Virus record (IMG/VR): IMGVR_UViG_3300030101_001995
Coordinates: 1-24,751 of that record
Reading direction: 5' to 3' (one strand)
Origin: a virus
DNA length: 24,751 nucleotides
Shown here: positions 5,505 through 13,274 of the stretch, piece by piece
How positions within the stretch are numbered: position 1 is the first letter of the stretch
How the letters are laid out: each line of letters opens with the position of its first letter
Position numbers and translations under genes: made by a program
The notes under the pieces: model-generated
The model's database searches: none
What the model saw: only the letters and a program-made list of their open reading frames with translations
Told to the model about the DNA's origin: nothing

Positions 5505-6405
5505 TGACATAAATACCTTACGGGACCTGGTGGATTATTATTTACATAGTCCACAGTTCCTGGCTCTTAGAGGGAGGACACAAAAAGATTACGAGTATGC
5601 CTTGAATCGGGTTATGCTTACCCCTATCACAACGGACCGGGCCCTGGGGGATACAGAGTTAGAGAGCCTGGGTGTTGCTGACTGTAAGATAGCCTATCAG
5701 CAATGGGTAAAGAGAGGCGTTAGAATGGCTAATGTTATGTCTATGGTAACGTCTTTAGTTCTCAGCGTAGGAGAGGAGTTGGAGATAGTTATGCGTAACC
5801 CCATGAGGAATGTCAAGAAAATGACGGAGGGGCAGCGTAAAGTAATGTGGACACCGGACCAGGTAAAAACATTTTTAGATGTTGCTTACGGGGAATACAA
5901 GTGGCGTAGTATAGGATTGATAGTACACATGGCATATGCTTTTGCTCAGAGGGTTGGTGATATGCGATGTTTAAAATGGGATAACATAAACTTTGACACC
6001 CAAAGATTAGACCTGGAGCAATCAAAGAGAAGGGCAGAGGTACATTTGCCTATTGAGGACAGTTTGTTTGCGATGCTTAAAGAACAGCATAATGATTTTG
6101 ATTTTCAAGAGTTTGTAGCACCACACCCGTACCCCAGGAGTGGAGAGTATAAAGTATATCACCTAAACGAGGTGAGCCGTATGGTTAATCATGTAAAAGA
6201 TAGGGCCGGACTACCCAAGAACCTAACAGCAATGGACATGAGAAGAACAGCTATAACAGAAATGGTTGAGGCCGGGGTAGACACGACACAAATAATGGCA
6301 GTATCCGGGCACAGTAGTCCTGGGTCCATGAGGCCATATATAAAACACACATTTAATTCAGCGAATAACGCATTGACAAGAAGGGAGAGTTATAAAAATG
6401 CCTAG
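5494..6405 (+). CDS. int: Tyrosine recombinase / phage integrase
   Basis: A 303-residue tyrosine-family site-specific recombinase, expected to integrate phage DNA into the host chromosome. The N-terminal core-binding (SAM-like) domain covers about residues 1-105, and the catalytic domain about 115-300. Catalytic residues by pattern are Arg153 (AQRVGDMR), Lys178 (EQSKRR beta-hairpin), Arg250 (MDMRRT), His273 (SGHSS) and the nucleophile Tyr282 (MRPYIKH). In the usual HxxR box the His is replaced by Met247. The length is typical for a simple integrase without a long arm-binding domain. It starts inside the previous tiny gene and overlaps the primase gene by 8 bases, so it is co-transcribed with the replication genes rather than sitting at a prophage edge. 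No excisionase or repressor gene is recognisable nearby. Confidence 0.92.
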   Translation: MKSSDINTLRDLVDYYLHSPQFLALRGRTQKDYEYALNRVMLTPITTDRALGDTELESLGVADCKIAYQQWVKRGVRMANVMSMVTSLVLSVGEELEIVMRNPMRNVKKMTEGQRKVMWTPDQVKTFLDVAYGEYKWRSIGLIVHMAYAFAQRVGDMRCLKWDNINFDTQRLDLEQSKRRAEVHLPIEDSLFAMLKEQHNDFDFQEFVAPHPYPRSGEYKVYHLNEVSRMVNHVKDRAGLPKNLTAMDMRRTAITEMVEAGVDTTQIMAVSGHSSPGSMRPYIKHTFNSANNALTRRESYKNA

Positions 6406-7186
6406 TATACCATCACGAGATTTTTTAGAGGGTATAAATGTAAAAGAGGGAGAGTCACTTACATTAGATTGTCCCAAGTGTAATGGAGTAAAGAAGTTTT
6501 CAATCAGTAACCAGGACGGGTTGCTGCTATACAATTGTTATCGGGCCTCTTGTGATGTTAAGGGTTCCTACATAACAAATATGTTGGCCGATACAATTAA
6601 GAAGAAACTACAAGGGGCTACAGAGAGTAAGACCCCGGAGAAGTTTGTTATGCCGGAGCGTATCACGGACGGGGACAATGCTTATGTTCAAAGGTTTAGA
6701 AGGAGGTGGAACCTATCTATGGAACTATTCTATGATTGTAAGGATAGTAGAGCTGTGTTTCCTATATACAACAATGGTAGGCTAGTAGATGCGATAGGGA
6801 GGGCTCTATATAGTGCACATCCTAAGTGGTACAGATACGGGGGAGAGGCCAAGTATTACGCACACAAAGTTTCTGCTTGTAAAAGTGTGGCAGTAGTGGT
6901 AGAGGATTGCATATCAGCTACAGTTGTAGGGGAATCTATGTTAGGTATAACCGGGGTGGCTTTACTTGGTACAAACTTAATGCGAGAGCACAAGGAATAC
7001 CTGGACAGATTCGACAAAGTAATAGTGGCTCTTGACCCGGATGTTATAGGCAAGACCATTGAGTATACGAAAGAGTTAAAGAGTTATTGTGATCCATCAG
7101 AAGTGTACGCTTTGCACATTGAGGATGACCTAAAGTACAAAAGACCTAATGATTTCAACAAGTTAAGGGAGCTAATTGATGTCTAA
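6398..7186 (+). CDS. DNA primase (zinc-binding and TOPRIM domains, T7 gp4 N-terminal type)
   Basis: A 262-residue primase that makes RNA primers for lagging-strand synthesis. The N-terminal zinc-binding domain has C25/C28 and C47/C52. The TOPRIM catalytic core shows VVVEDCISA with Glu169 and VALDPD with Asp213 and Asp215 at about 165-217. The size and content match the primase half of T7 gene 4; the helicase half is encoded separately downstream. GGGAGAG precedes the ATG, which lies 8 bases before the integrase stop. The end overlaps the nuclease gene start. Confidence 0.88.
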   Translation: MPSIPSRDFLEGINVKEGESLTLDCPKCNGVKKFSISNQDGLLLYNCYRASCDVKGSYITNMLADTIKKKLQGATESKTPEKFVMPERITDGDNAYVQRFRRRWNLSMELFYDCKDSRAVFPIYNNGRLVDAIGRALYSAHPKWYRYGGEAKYYAHKVSACKSVAVVVEDCISATVVGESMLGITGVALLGTNLMREHKEYLDRFDKVIVALDPDVIGKTIEYTKELKSYCDPSEVYALHIEDDLKYKRPNDFNKLRELIDV

Positions 7187-7703
7187 TAAGGATGAAAAAA
7201 GAAAGGCCGTGTTGGAGTATTACAGAAAATACAACGCAAAGAGGCCAGAAAGGAACGCAGATAGAATGTTTGTTAATGGTAAATTCATACCCAAATCACA
7301 CCCCCTTTGGAAGAGAGGAAGGTACAAGTCGTTTAACGATGCAGCTTTTTCTTCCCTGGCTAATTACATATTATCAACAGAGGGGGAAGTGTACATTTTA
7401 CAGAACCCGGCCTGGGATAACTGGTATAAAATAGGGAAGGCCATTGACTCTGAGGATAGATGTAACGGGTATCAGACGGGCAGTCCACACCGGGACTATA
7501 AGATTGTAACATCTAAAAAGTTTAGCCATAGAGGAATAGCTGAAAAGATGGCACACTCTTTAGCTGAGGGGCTCAGTCGTAAGAGAGCTAATGAATGGTT
7601 CTATATAAAGCACCTGGGTAAAGAAGACTTTGATAAGATGTTAAACTTAATTGATGGATTGATAGAGGAGAAGAAACAGAATGATAGAACTAGCACTAAT
7701 TAG
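7179..7703 (+). CDS. GIY-YIG-like nuclease, T5orf172 type
   Basis: A 174-residue protein with a basic N-terminus (residues 1-50) and a T5orf172/GIY-YIG-like domain. The domain shows EVYIL at about 70-74, WYKIGKA at 82-88, Arg94, a central helix with Glu122 and Glu130, and NEWF at 138-141. Proteins of this fold include phage homing endonucleases and DNA-repair-like nucleases. The start is the ATG at 7179 (AAGGGAG upstream); a TTG one codon earlier is less likely. The gene sits between the primase and helicase genes, overlapping both (8 and 23 bases), so it is fully built into the replication operon. Fold assignment is moderately sure; the function (homing, host DNA breakdown or recombination) is open. 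Confidence 0.72.
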   Translation: MSNKDEKRKAVLEYYRKYNAKRPERNADRMFVNGKFIPKSHPLWKRGRYKSFNDAAFSSLANYILSTEGEVYILQNPAWDNWYKIGKAIDSEDRCNGYQTGSPHRDYKIVTSKKFSHRGIAEKMAHSLAEGLSRKRANEWFYIKHLGKEDFDKMLNLIDGLIEEKKQNDRTSTN

Positions 7704-8904
7704 AAGCCTCATGCAGCGTGACTTCTACGAGGATCACAAAGGCAGTAAGTGTCCGGACAAACTTTTTAGTAAAGATGTTCGTAAAATAAAGAATACCCTG
7801 GATGAAACGATGGGTAAGTATGAGAGGGATGTAACGCTTACAGAATTACAGGCTCTGTTCTTTGCAAATAACGCCACGCTAACATCAGCAAACAAATCTT
7901 CTTTTGAGATATTGTTTAGTAAGATAGCCAAAGAAGAGGCCATGAATAATGAGATAGCCAAAGAGGTTTTGTCTAAACTGTTTCAACAGATGGTGGGTGA
8001 AGAGGTAGCTAACCTGGGATTTGACTATGTGAATGGTACAAAGAATAACCTAGAGCCATTAAGAAACATCTTGGATAACTATCAAGATGACTTCACACCT
8101 AGCTTTAGATTTGAGGGAGATGACATCAGTTTTAATACTTTGGTGGATCACCTTAACTTGAAGTTCCAATGGAAGTTTAACATCCCATCTCTACGCAGAC
8201 GGGTTGAGGGGCTCAGTGGTGGGCACTTTGTAATCGTAGGGGCTAGGCCGAATACTGGTAAGACCTCGTTCCACGCCAGTATTTTAGCGTCTGAGGGGGG
8301 ATTCATAGACCAGGGGGCAAAGTGTGTTGTTTTGTGCAATGAGGAGGCGTACAAAAGGGTAGGTTTAAGATATCTGTACTGCAAATCGAATATGTCTAGC
8401 GATCAGGTCCTGGAGAATAGGAACCTGGCGTTGAAGAGGTACGATCCTATCAAGCAACTTCTATCTATTAAGGATGCAACAGATAAGAATATGGATTACG
8501 TTGAGCAACTTGCGAAAAGTGTCAACCCTGACATAATTATTCTTGATATGGGTGATAAATTTGCAACAGCCGGGTCAGAAAGATCAGATATTTATCTCAA
8601 AGAAGCAGCAATTCACGCAAGAAATATTGCCAAGAAGTATAATTGCGTTATAATTTGGATGTCCCAACTTTCAGCAGAGGCTGAGGGTAAGATAAATGTT
8701 AACCAATCTATGCTTGAGGGCAGTAAAACAGGGAAGGCAGCAGAGGCAGACTTGATGTTACTAATTAGTAAGAACCCTGACATTGAAGGACAAGACAGTA
8801 ATGACCCTCAGCGTCACATAAGACTAGCTAAGAATAAACTGACCGGGTGGCACGGTACTGTTCATGTTGAACTAGATGTAGAAACAGGTAGGTATTCAGC
8901 ATGA
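7681..8904 (+). CDS. Replicative DNA helicase (DnaB / T7 gp4 C-terminal type)
   Basis: A 407-residue RecA-fold hexameric helicase expected to unwind DNA at the phage fork. The N-terminal part (about 1-140) is helical. Walker A is GARPNTGKT at 187-195 with Lys194, the catalytic Glu is at about 221 (CNEEAYKR), Walker B is IIILDM with Asp289, and the sensor glutamine is Gln329 (WMSQLS). RLAKNKLTG at 381-389 resembles the family's C-terminal arginine-finger/DNA-loop region. GAGGAG precedes the ATG at 7681, 23 bases inside the nuclease gene. Primase and helicase are separate polypeptides here, unlike T7 gp4. The stop overlaps the zinc-ribbon gene (ATGA). Confidence 0.9.
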   Translation: MIELALIRSLMQRDFYEDHKGSKCPDKLFSKDVRKIKNTLDETMGKYERDVTLTELQALFFANNATLTSANKSSFEILFSKIAKEEAMNNEIAKEVLSKLFQQMVGEEVANLGFDYVNGTKNNLEPLRNILDNYQDDFTPSFRFEGDDISFNTLVDHLNLKFQWKFNIPSLRRRVEGLSGGHFVIVGARPNTGKTSFHASILASEGGFIDQGAKCVVLCNEEAYKRVGLRYLYCKSNMSSDQVLENRNLALKRYDPIKQLLSIKDATDKNMDYVEQLAKSVNPDIIILDMGDKFATAGSERSDIYLKEAAIHARNIAKKYNCVIIWMSQLSAEAEGKINVNQSMLEGSKTGKAAEADLMLLISKNPDIEGQDSNDPQRHIRLAKNKLTGWHGTVHVELDVETGRYSA

Positions 8905-9074
8905 ACTGTTGGCATTGCACCACTGAATTAATATGGGGGGCAGACTTTGATGGAGATGACTACGGGTGTGGTGAAACATATTCTATAGTATCTACATTAA
9001 CCTGCCCTAAATGTGAAAGTTACGTTGAGGTATACTACCCCAAGGAGAAAAAGAAGAATGAAGATAATACTTGA
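8901..9074 (+). CDS. Small zinc-ribbon-like protein (57 aa)
   Basis: A 57-residue protein with two CxxC pairs: C3/C6 (NCWHC) and C35/C38 (TCPKC), plus an extra Cys at 23. This spacing looks like a small zinc ribbon. It starts in an ATGA overlap with the helicase gene, overlaps the DNA polymerase start by 17 bases and supplies the polymerase's AGGAG site. It may be a small accessory of the replisome, inferred from position only. Confidence 0.7.
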   Translation: MNCWHCTTELIWGADFDGDDYGCGETYSIVSTLTCPKCESYVEVYYPKEKKKNEDNT

Positions 9075-11106
9075 TGTTGAGAACACAACGACTAAACGGA
9101 ACGGGAAGTTACACCTAGACCCGTTTGAGCCCGGCAACTCTCTAACTTTAGTGGGGGTGCTAGAGTGTTTGAAGGATGATAGCCAGATATTTGTATTCGA
9201 TCATACGGAAAGAAAGATAACGGATGATGATTCTGACACTAAACTACAAGCCATACTGGATAAGACAGAACTTCTAATAGGACACAACCTACAGTATGAT
9301 CTTCAATGGTTGTGGTCCTGTGGATTTAAGTATGATGGTCCCATATTTGATACCATGCTTGGTGATTATGTGCTGCAGCGTGGACAAAAGGGCTCCGTCA
9401 GTTTGGAAAACTGTGCCATACGATACAACCTGGACATGAAAAAGTCGGACACACTAAAAGATTATTTCAGACGAGGATATCAAACGGATGAGATACCTCT
9501 TGATGATTTATCAAAGTACCTACACCAGGATCTTATCGTTACCAAAGGGCTATACTGGAGATTGATTGAAGAGTATGCTAAACCAGAGGCACAGTCACTG
9601 GTGAATGTAAGAGGTATAACTAACGATGTGTGCAAGACTTTAACAAGAATGTATATGAATGGTTTTAAGATAGATAAGTCTGCACTACAGCAAGTGCGTG
9701 AGGACTTTGAGAAAGAACTAACAGATATCGAAAGGCGTTTACAGGCCCAGGTAAGAGAGCTTATGGGGGACACGCCAATAAATCTCAACTCCCCGGAGCA
9801 AGTTAGTCAGGTTATATACTCCCGGATATTGTATGATAAGAAGAAATGGGGTGTCGTGTTTGACAATGTGGAAAGCAAAGACGAATTTAAGCAAGTTGTT
9901 AAAGACAACAGTGCCATAATGGTTAAGACGAAAGCACACGTTTGCCGGACCTGTAACGGGAAGGGCAAGATACTTAAGACTAAGAAAGATGGCACACCTT
10001 TTGCTAAACCAAACAGATGTCCCGACTGTGACACCAGGGGATATCAACTAACAAAGCTAAGACAAATGGCAGGACTAGGTTTCTTCCCACCATCAAAGGC
10101 CTGGGTTAGTGCCAATGGTTTCTCTACAAGCAAGGGTAGTCTGGATAATCTTATTAACATTGCTAAAGCAAAAGATATGACAACAGCAGAAACTTTTTTG
10201 ACAGACCTTAAAAGGCAGAGTGCTGTGTCTAGTTATCTCTCTGCGTTTGTTGATGGCATAGAACACTACACAAAAGACGATGGGTTCCTACATGTCAGTC
10301 TTACACAACACGTTACGGCTACCGGACGTTTTAGTGGACGCAATCCTAACATGCAGAATATGCCTAGAGGTGGTACGTTTCCCGTTAAGAAAGTGTTTAT
10401 ATCTCGTTGGAACGGAGGAAAAATAATTGAAGCCGATTTTGCACAACTAGAGTTTAGGGTAGCAGCATTATTATCTCAGGATAAAGTTGCCATGAAAGAA
10501 GTGTCCACAGGATTTGATGTGCACTCCTACACGGCAAAGATTATCACTGAGGCCGGGCAACCAACGTCTAGACAAGAAGCTAAGGCACACACCTTTGCAC
10601 CTCTCTACGGGGCTACAGGCTTTGGCAGAACGAAAGCTGAGGCTCAGTATTACACACACTTTATGGATAAATACAAAGGTGTAGCAAGGTGGCACAAAAA
10701 GTTAGGTGATGAGGCTATCAATCTTGGTAGAATAAAGATACCATCGGGTAGGCAGTATGCTTTCCCTGATGTAGAGAGAAGGGCAAGTGGAACTCCAACC
10801 CACTTTACCATGATTAAGAACTATCCAGTCCAGGGCTTTGCCACTGGGGATATAGTTCCTATTGTGTTGTTGGAGATAGAGCACAGATTAGATGGTTATA
10901 AGAGTATGTTAGTAAATAGTGTTCACGACTCTGTGGTATTAGACGTTCACCCTCTGGAGGAGGAGGATGTTTTAACTATCATAGATGGTGTAAATAGTAG
11001 TTTAAAAAGTATAGTAGAATCGTACTATGATATTGATGTTAATGTTCCGTTATTACTTGAATCAAAAATAGGTGATAATTGGCTTGACGTTAAAGATGTA
11101 GTCTGA
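9058..11106 (+). CDS. DNA polymerase, family A, with internal DnaJ-type zinc finger
   Basis: A 682-residue replicative DNA polymerase. The 3'-5' exonuclease domain (about 1-190) shows D6-V-E8, IGHNLQYD at 74-81 and Y154-x3-D158. Between it and the palm lies an inserted module with C296-R-T-C299-N-G-K-G and C321-P-D-C324-x3-G, which is the DnaJ CxxCxGxG pattern. Polymerase motif A is EADFAQLEFR with Asp460. Motif B (O helix) has R505, K509, F513 and Y517. Motif C is VHDSVV with His623-Asp624. F513 aligns with E. coli Pol I Phe762. The start at ATG 9058 follows AGGAG; an upstream in-frame start at 9013 lies within the zinc-ribbon gene. The partial DnaJ domain resembles what I recall for phage HMO-2011. 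Confidence 0.95.
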   Translation: MKIILDVENTTTKRNGKLHLDPFEPGNSLTLVGVLECLKDDSQIFVFDHTERKITDDDSDTKLQAILDKTELLIGHNLQYDLQWLWSCGFKYDGPIFDTMLGDYVLQRGQKGSVSLENCAIRYNLDMKKSDTLKDYFRRGYQTDEIPLDDLSKYLHQDLIVTKGLYWRLIEEYAKPEAQSLVNVRGITNDVCKTLTRMYMNGFKIDKSALQQVREDFEKELTDIERRLQAQVRELMGDTPINLNSPEQVSQVIYSRILYDKKKWGVVFDNVESKDEFKQVVKDNSAIMVKTKAHVCRTCNGKGKILKTKKDGTPFAKPNRCPDCDTRGYQLTKLRQMAGLGFFPPSKAWVSANGFSTSKGSLDNLINIAKAKDMTTAETFLTDLKRQSAVSSYLSAFVDGIEHYTKDDGFLHVSLTQHVTATGRFSGRNPNMQNMPRGGTFPVKKVFISRWNGGKIIEADFAQLEFRVAALLSQDKVAMKEVSTGFDVHSYTAKIITEAGQPTSRQEAKAHTFAPLYGATGFGRTKAEAQYYTHFMDKYKGVARWHKKLGDEAINLGRIKIPSGRQYAFPDVERRASGTPTHFTMIKNYPVQGFATGDIVPIVLLEIEHRLDGYKSMLVNSVHDSVVLDVHPLEEEDVLTIIDGVNSSLKSIVESYYDIDVNVPLLLESKIGDNWLDVKDVV

Positions 11107-11112
11107 TAAAAT
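11084..11112 (+). promoter_or_regulatory. Candidate internal sigma70 promoter
   Basis: TTGACG (11084-11089), a 17-base spacer and TAAAAT (11107-11112), with TG one base before the -10 box (extended -10). Each box matches the consensus at five of six positions. It lies at the end of the polymerase gene and would start transcripts about 22 bases before the GTG of the following gene. In AT-rich DNA such matches also occur by chance. Confidence 0.5.
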
Positions 11113-11140
11113 TCATTTCATAATTTAGGAGTAAACAAAC

Positions 11141-12022
11141 GTGGAAAATAATTTAGCTATAATAGGAAAGTCCCCGTCAGATCTAGCCGAACTGATGGGT
11201 ATGTCAAACGTACCTGCTAAAAGCACATCAGCTTTGGCAGAGATTAAACAGGTCCATCAAAACGTGATGGGCACAAAGGAAGTAGAAGGTGAGGCTATGG
11301 AAGTTGCTATAGTAAAAGCCGGGGCTTTCTCTGTTACGTTTCCGGACGATACAATATATTACAGTGACAAGGTAACAATCAGACCTTTCATGCAACGCTT
11401 TCAGTTTCAGCGATACGATAAAAACTATCAAAGACCTGATGGTGGTGAAGGCCGAATGTTACGAACAGTAATGGCAACATCTTTGAATGGTGACTTGAAG
11501 GATAACTATGGGGGCTTCAACTGTGGCAGACCCTCTGGTTATGTCAAGGACTTCAATGCGTTGCCACAAGAAACACAAGAACTGATGAGAGCAACGGATA
11601 GGTTTAAAGTTCTCTTTGGTCTGTGTACACTCGACAAAGCTAAGGATGCTAATGGTAAACCTGTGAATGTTAAAGAGTTTCCTTTCCTGATGCGAATAAA
11701 GAACAGAGATAGCTTCAAAGCTACCACTGATATCTTTAATCAGATTCAGAGAAAGAATAAGCTGCCCATTCAACATCTGTTGCATCTTGGTTCAGAAGTA
11801 AAGAGTATACCTAGTGGGGCTACTTACGCTGTCCTTAAGCCTAAGCTAGGTAAAGAAGTAGAGATTACCACTGACGATCAAGAGGTGTTGAATAACTTTG
11901 TTGAGTGGGTTGAGTCTATGAACTCCATAACTCTCAGTAAATGGGAGGAGCATAAAAGACCTGATGAGTTGTCCGATCAGGAATCTGATATTGCTCTGAA
12001 GATTGTTGAGATAGAGGAGTAG
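11141..12022 (+). CDS. Probable ssDNA-binding protein (293 aa)
   Basis: A 293-residue protein that I do not recognise by a specific motif. It has an apparently beta-rich central region with many aromatic residues (about 65-135, FQFQRYD and YGGFNCGRPSGY segments) and an acidic C-terminus with Glu/Asp clusters over the last 20 residues, ending IVEIEE. An acidic tail is a hallmark of phage and bacterial SSBs (T7 gp2.5, T4 gp32). Together with placement between polymerase and exonuclease, this suggests an SSB. The start is GTG, supported by TAGGAG (11126-11131). It is the first gene after the candidate internal promoter, which would suit a product needed in large amounts. Gene reality is near certain; the function is inferred. 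Confidence 0.5.
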   Translation: MENNLAIIGKSPSDLAELMGMSNVPAKSTSALAEIKQVHQNVMGTKEVEGEAMEVAIVKAGAFSVTFPDDTIYYSDKVTIRPFMQRFQFQRYDKNYQRPDGGEGRMLRTVMATSLNGDLKDNYGGFNCGRPSGYVKDFNALPQETQELMRATDRFKVLFGLCTLDKAKDANGKPVNVKEFPFLMRIKNRDSFKATTDIFNQIQRKNKLPIQHLLHLGSEVKSIPSGATYAVLKPKLGKEVEITTDDQEVLNNFVEWVESMNSITLSKWEEHKRPDELSDQESDIALKIVEIEE

Positions 12023-12025
12023 TAG

Positions 12026-12883
12026 ATGAACCATCCTGCAGAACTGGCGATCCATTCTTTCTTACAAAGAGCAGCACAGGGTAAGTCTTTTGTTGATGGG
12101 GACATACTCGACACTGTTGCAAAAGATGTAAGGGAGTCACTGGCCCGTCAGTTCTCTGGGGAGAAAAGGTCTTTCAGACTTCGTATGTCAAACATCGGAC
12201 GTAAGAAGTGTCAGCTTTGGTTTGAAAAGAACCATCCTAATGAAAAGATTTCTGACTCCCCTTACTTCCTTATCAACATGATATTGGGGGATATCATTGA
12301 GGCCGTTTTCAAGGGGCTTTTGAGAGCGTCTAAAGTAGAATTTGGGGATAGTGAACAGGTGTCACTAAAACTAAAGGATATGTCAGTTGATGGGACGTAT
12401 GACCTTGTATTAAATGGGAGAGTCGATGACGTTAAGTCGGCTTCTCCTTGGGCGTACGAGAATAAGTTTACTGATCTAGACACACTACAGGGTAAAGACA
12501 GCTTTGGATATGTATCACAGCTTGTGGGATACGCTAAAGCTAAGGGGGTCCCTGTTGGTGGATGGTGGGTAGTAAATAAAGCAAACGGAAACTTTAAATA
12601 CATTAGTGCTAATAGTGTTGATGTGGATAAGGAGATGGAGAAAATACAGAGCACTGTAGACTACATTAATAATGACGATCCTTTTGAAAGATGCTACGAG
12701 CCCGTAGAAGAAACTTACTATGGAAAACCTAGTGGTAATCTTAAGTTAGGTATTGAGTGTAGTCTATGTTCCTATCGGGAAAAGTGTTGGGATCTCCAGG
12801 TCCTGCCCTCTAAAGTTTCTAGGTCTGCTAACCCACCTCTTGTCAATTATGTAAAGTTAGTCGATGCCCAAGATACAATTTAG
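12026..12883 (+). CDS. Cas4/RecB-like PD-(D/E)xK exonuclease with iron-sulfur cysteines
   Basis: A 285-residue nuclease. Conserved parts are the LGDIIEAVF segment at about 87-95, VDGTYD at 121-126, DDVKSA at 134-139 with the motif Asp135-x-Lys137, and Q165-x3-Y169. Four cysteines, C62 near the N-terminus and C245, C248, C254 at the C-terminus, have the one-plus-three arrangement of the 4Fe-4S staple in Cas4, AddB and Dna2-type nucleases. A probable role is 5'-end resection for recombination or host DNA breakdown, the place T7 gp6 exonuclease takes. No other Cas gene is present, so it is not part of a CRISPR system. It overlaps the endonuclease I gene by 20 bases. Confidence 0.82.
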   Translation: MNHPAELAIHSFLQRAAQGKSFVDGDILDTVAKDVRESLARQFSGEKRSFRLRMSNIGRKKCQLWFEKNHPNEKISDSPYFLINMILGDIIEAVFKGLLRASKVEFGDSEQVSLKLKDMSVDGTYDLVLNGRVDDVKSASPWAYENKFTDLDTLQGKDSFGYVSQLVGYAKAKGVPVGGWWVVNKANGNFKYISANSVDVDKEMEKIQSTVDYINNDDPFERCYEPVEETYYGKPSGNLKLGIECSLCSYREKCWDLQVLPSKVSRSANPPLVNYVKLVDAQDTI

Positions 12884-13274
12884 GAGCAAGTTTGAGGAGA
12901 GCGTAGCTAAAGAGTTACGCCTCCTTAAGCAAAGGATTCGATATGAAAAGATGTCAATCAAATACGCAGTGCAAATGTTCAGGGTCTACAAGCCTGATTT
13001 TGTTCTTAACAATGGTATTATTATTGAAGCGAAAGGGTGGTTCCGGCCAAGAGATAGAGTTAAACATCTCTTAATACAAGAACAGTATCCCGAACTAGAT
13101 ATACGCTTTTTATTTCAAAACGCATACAATATTATTAACAAAGGATCAACGACTAGGTATTGTGATTGGTGTGATAAATATGGATTTAAATGGACAGATA
13201 AGGAGATACCTAAAAAATGGTTGACAGAGAAGAAGAAAAGAATACAACTAGGTACACTGAGCAAGTGGAAGTAG
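12864..13274 (+). CDS. T7 endonuclease I-type Holliday junction resolvase
   Basis: A 136-residue protein closely following T7 gene 3 endonuclease, which cleaves branched DNA and helps break down host DNA. Catalytic residues by pattern are Glu11 or Glu12, Asp45 (YKPDF), Glu55 and Lys57 (IIEAKGW); the 10-residue spacing between Asp45 and Glu55 equals that of Asp55 and Glu65 in T7. HLLIQEQYPELDIRF at 68-82 and the C-terminal WCDKYGFKWTDKEIP segment are also characteristic. Length is slightly below the T7 enzyme (149). TAGGAGCAAG lies downstream of the start, so initiation probably depends on coupling with the exonuclease gene. It overlaps the DUF3310 gene by 58 bases. Confidence 0.93.
   Translation: MPKIQFRSKFEESVAKELRLLKQRIRYEKMSIKYAVQMFRVYKPDFVLNNGIIIEAKGWFRPRDRVKHLLIQEQYPELDIRFLFQNAYNIINKGSTTRYCDWCDKYGFKWTDKEIPKKWLTEKKKRIQLGTLSKWK

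Noticed and set aside
11141-12022. Gene 11141 as RecT/Erf-type annealing protein
   Set aside because: No recognisable annealase motif; the acidic tail and position fit an SSB slightly better, though this remains open.
12026-12883. Cas4-like protein as part of a CRISPR-Cas system
   Set aside because: No cas1, cas2, effector gene or repeat array is present; the context is phage recombination.
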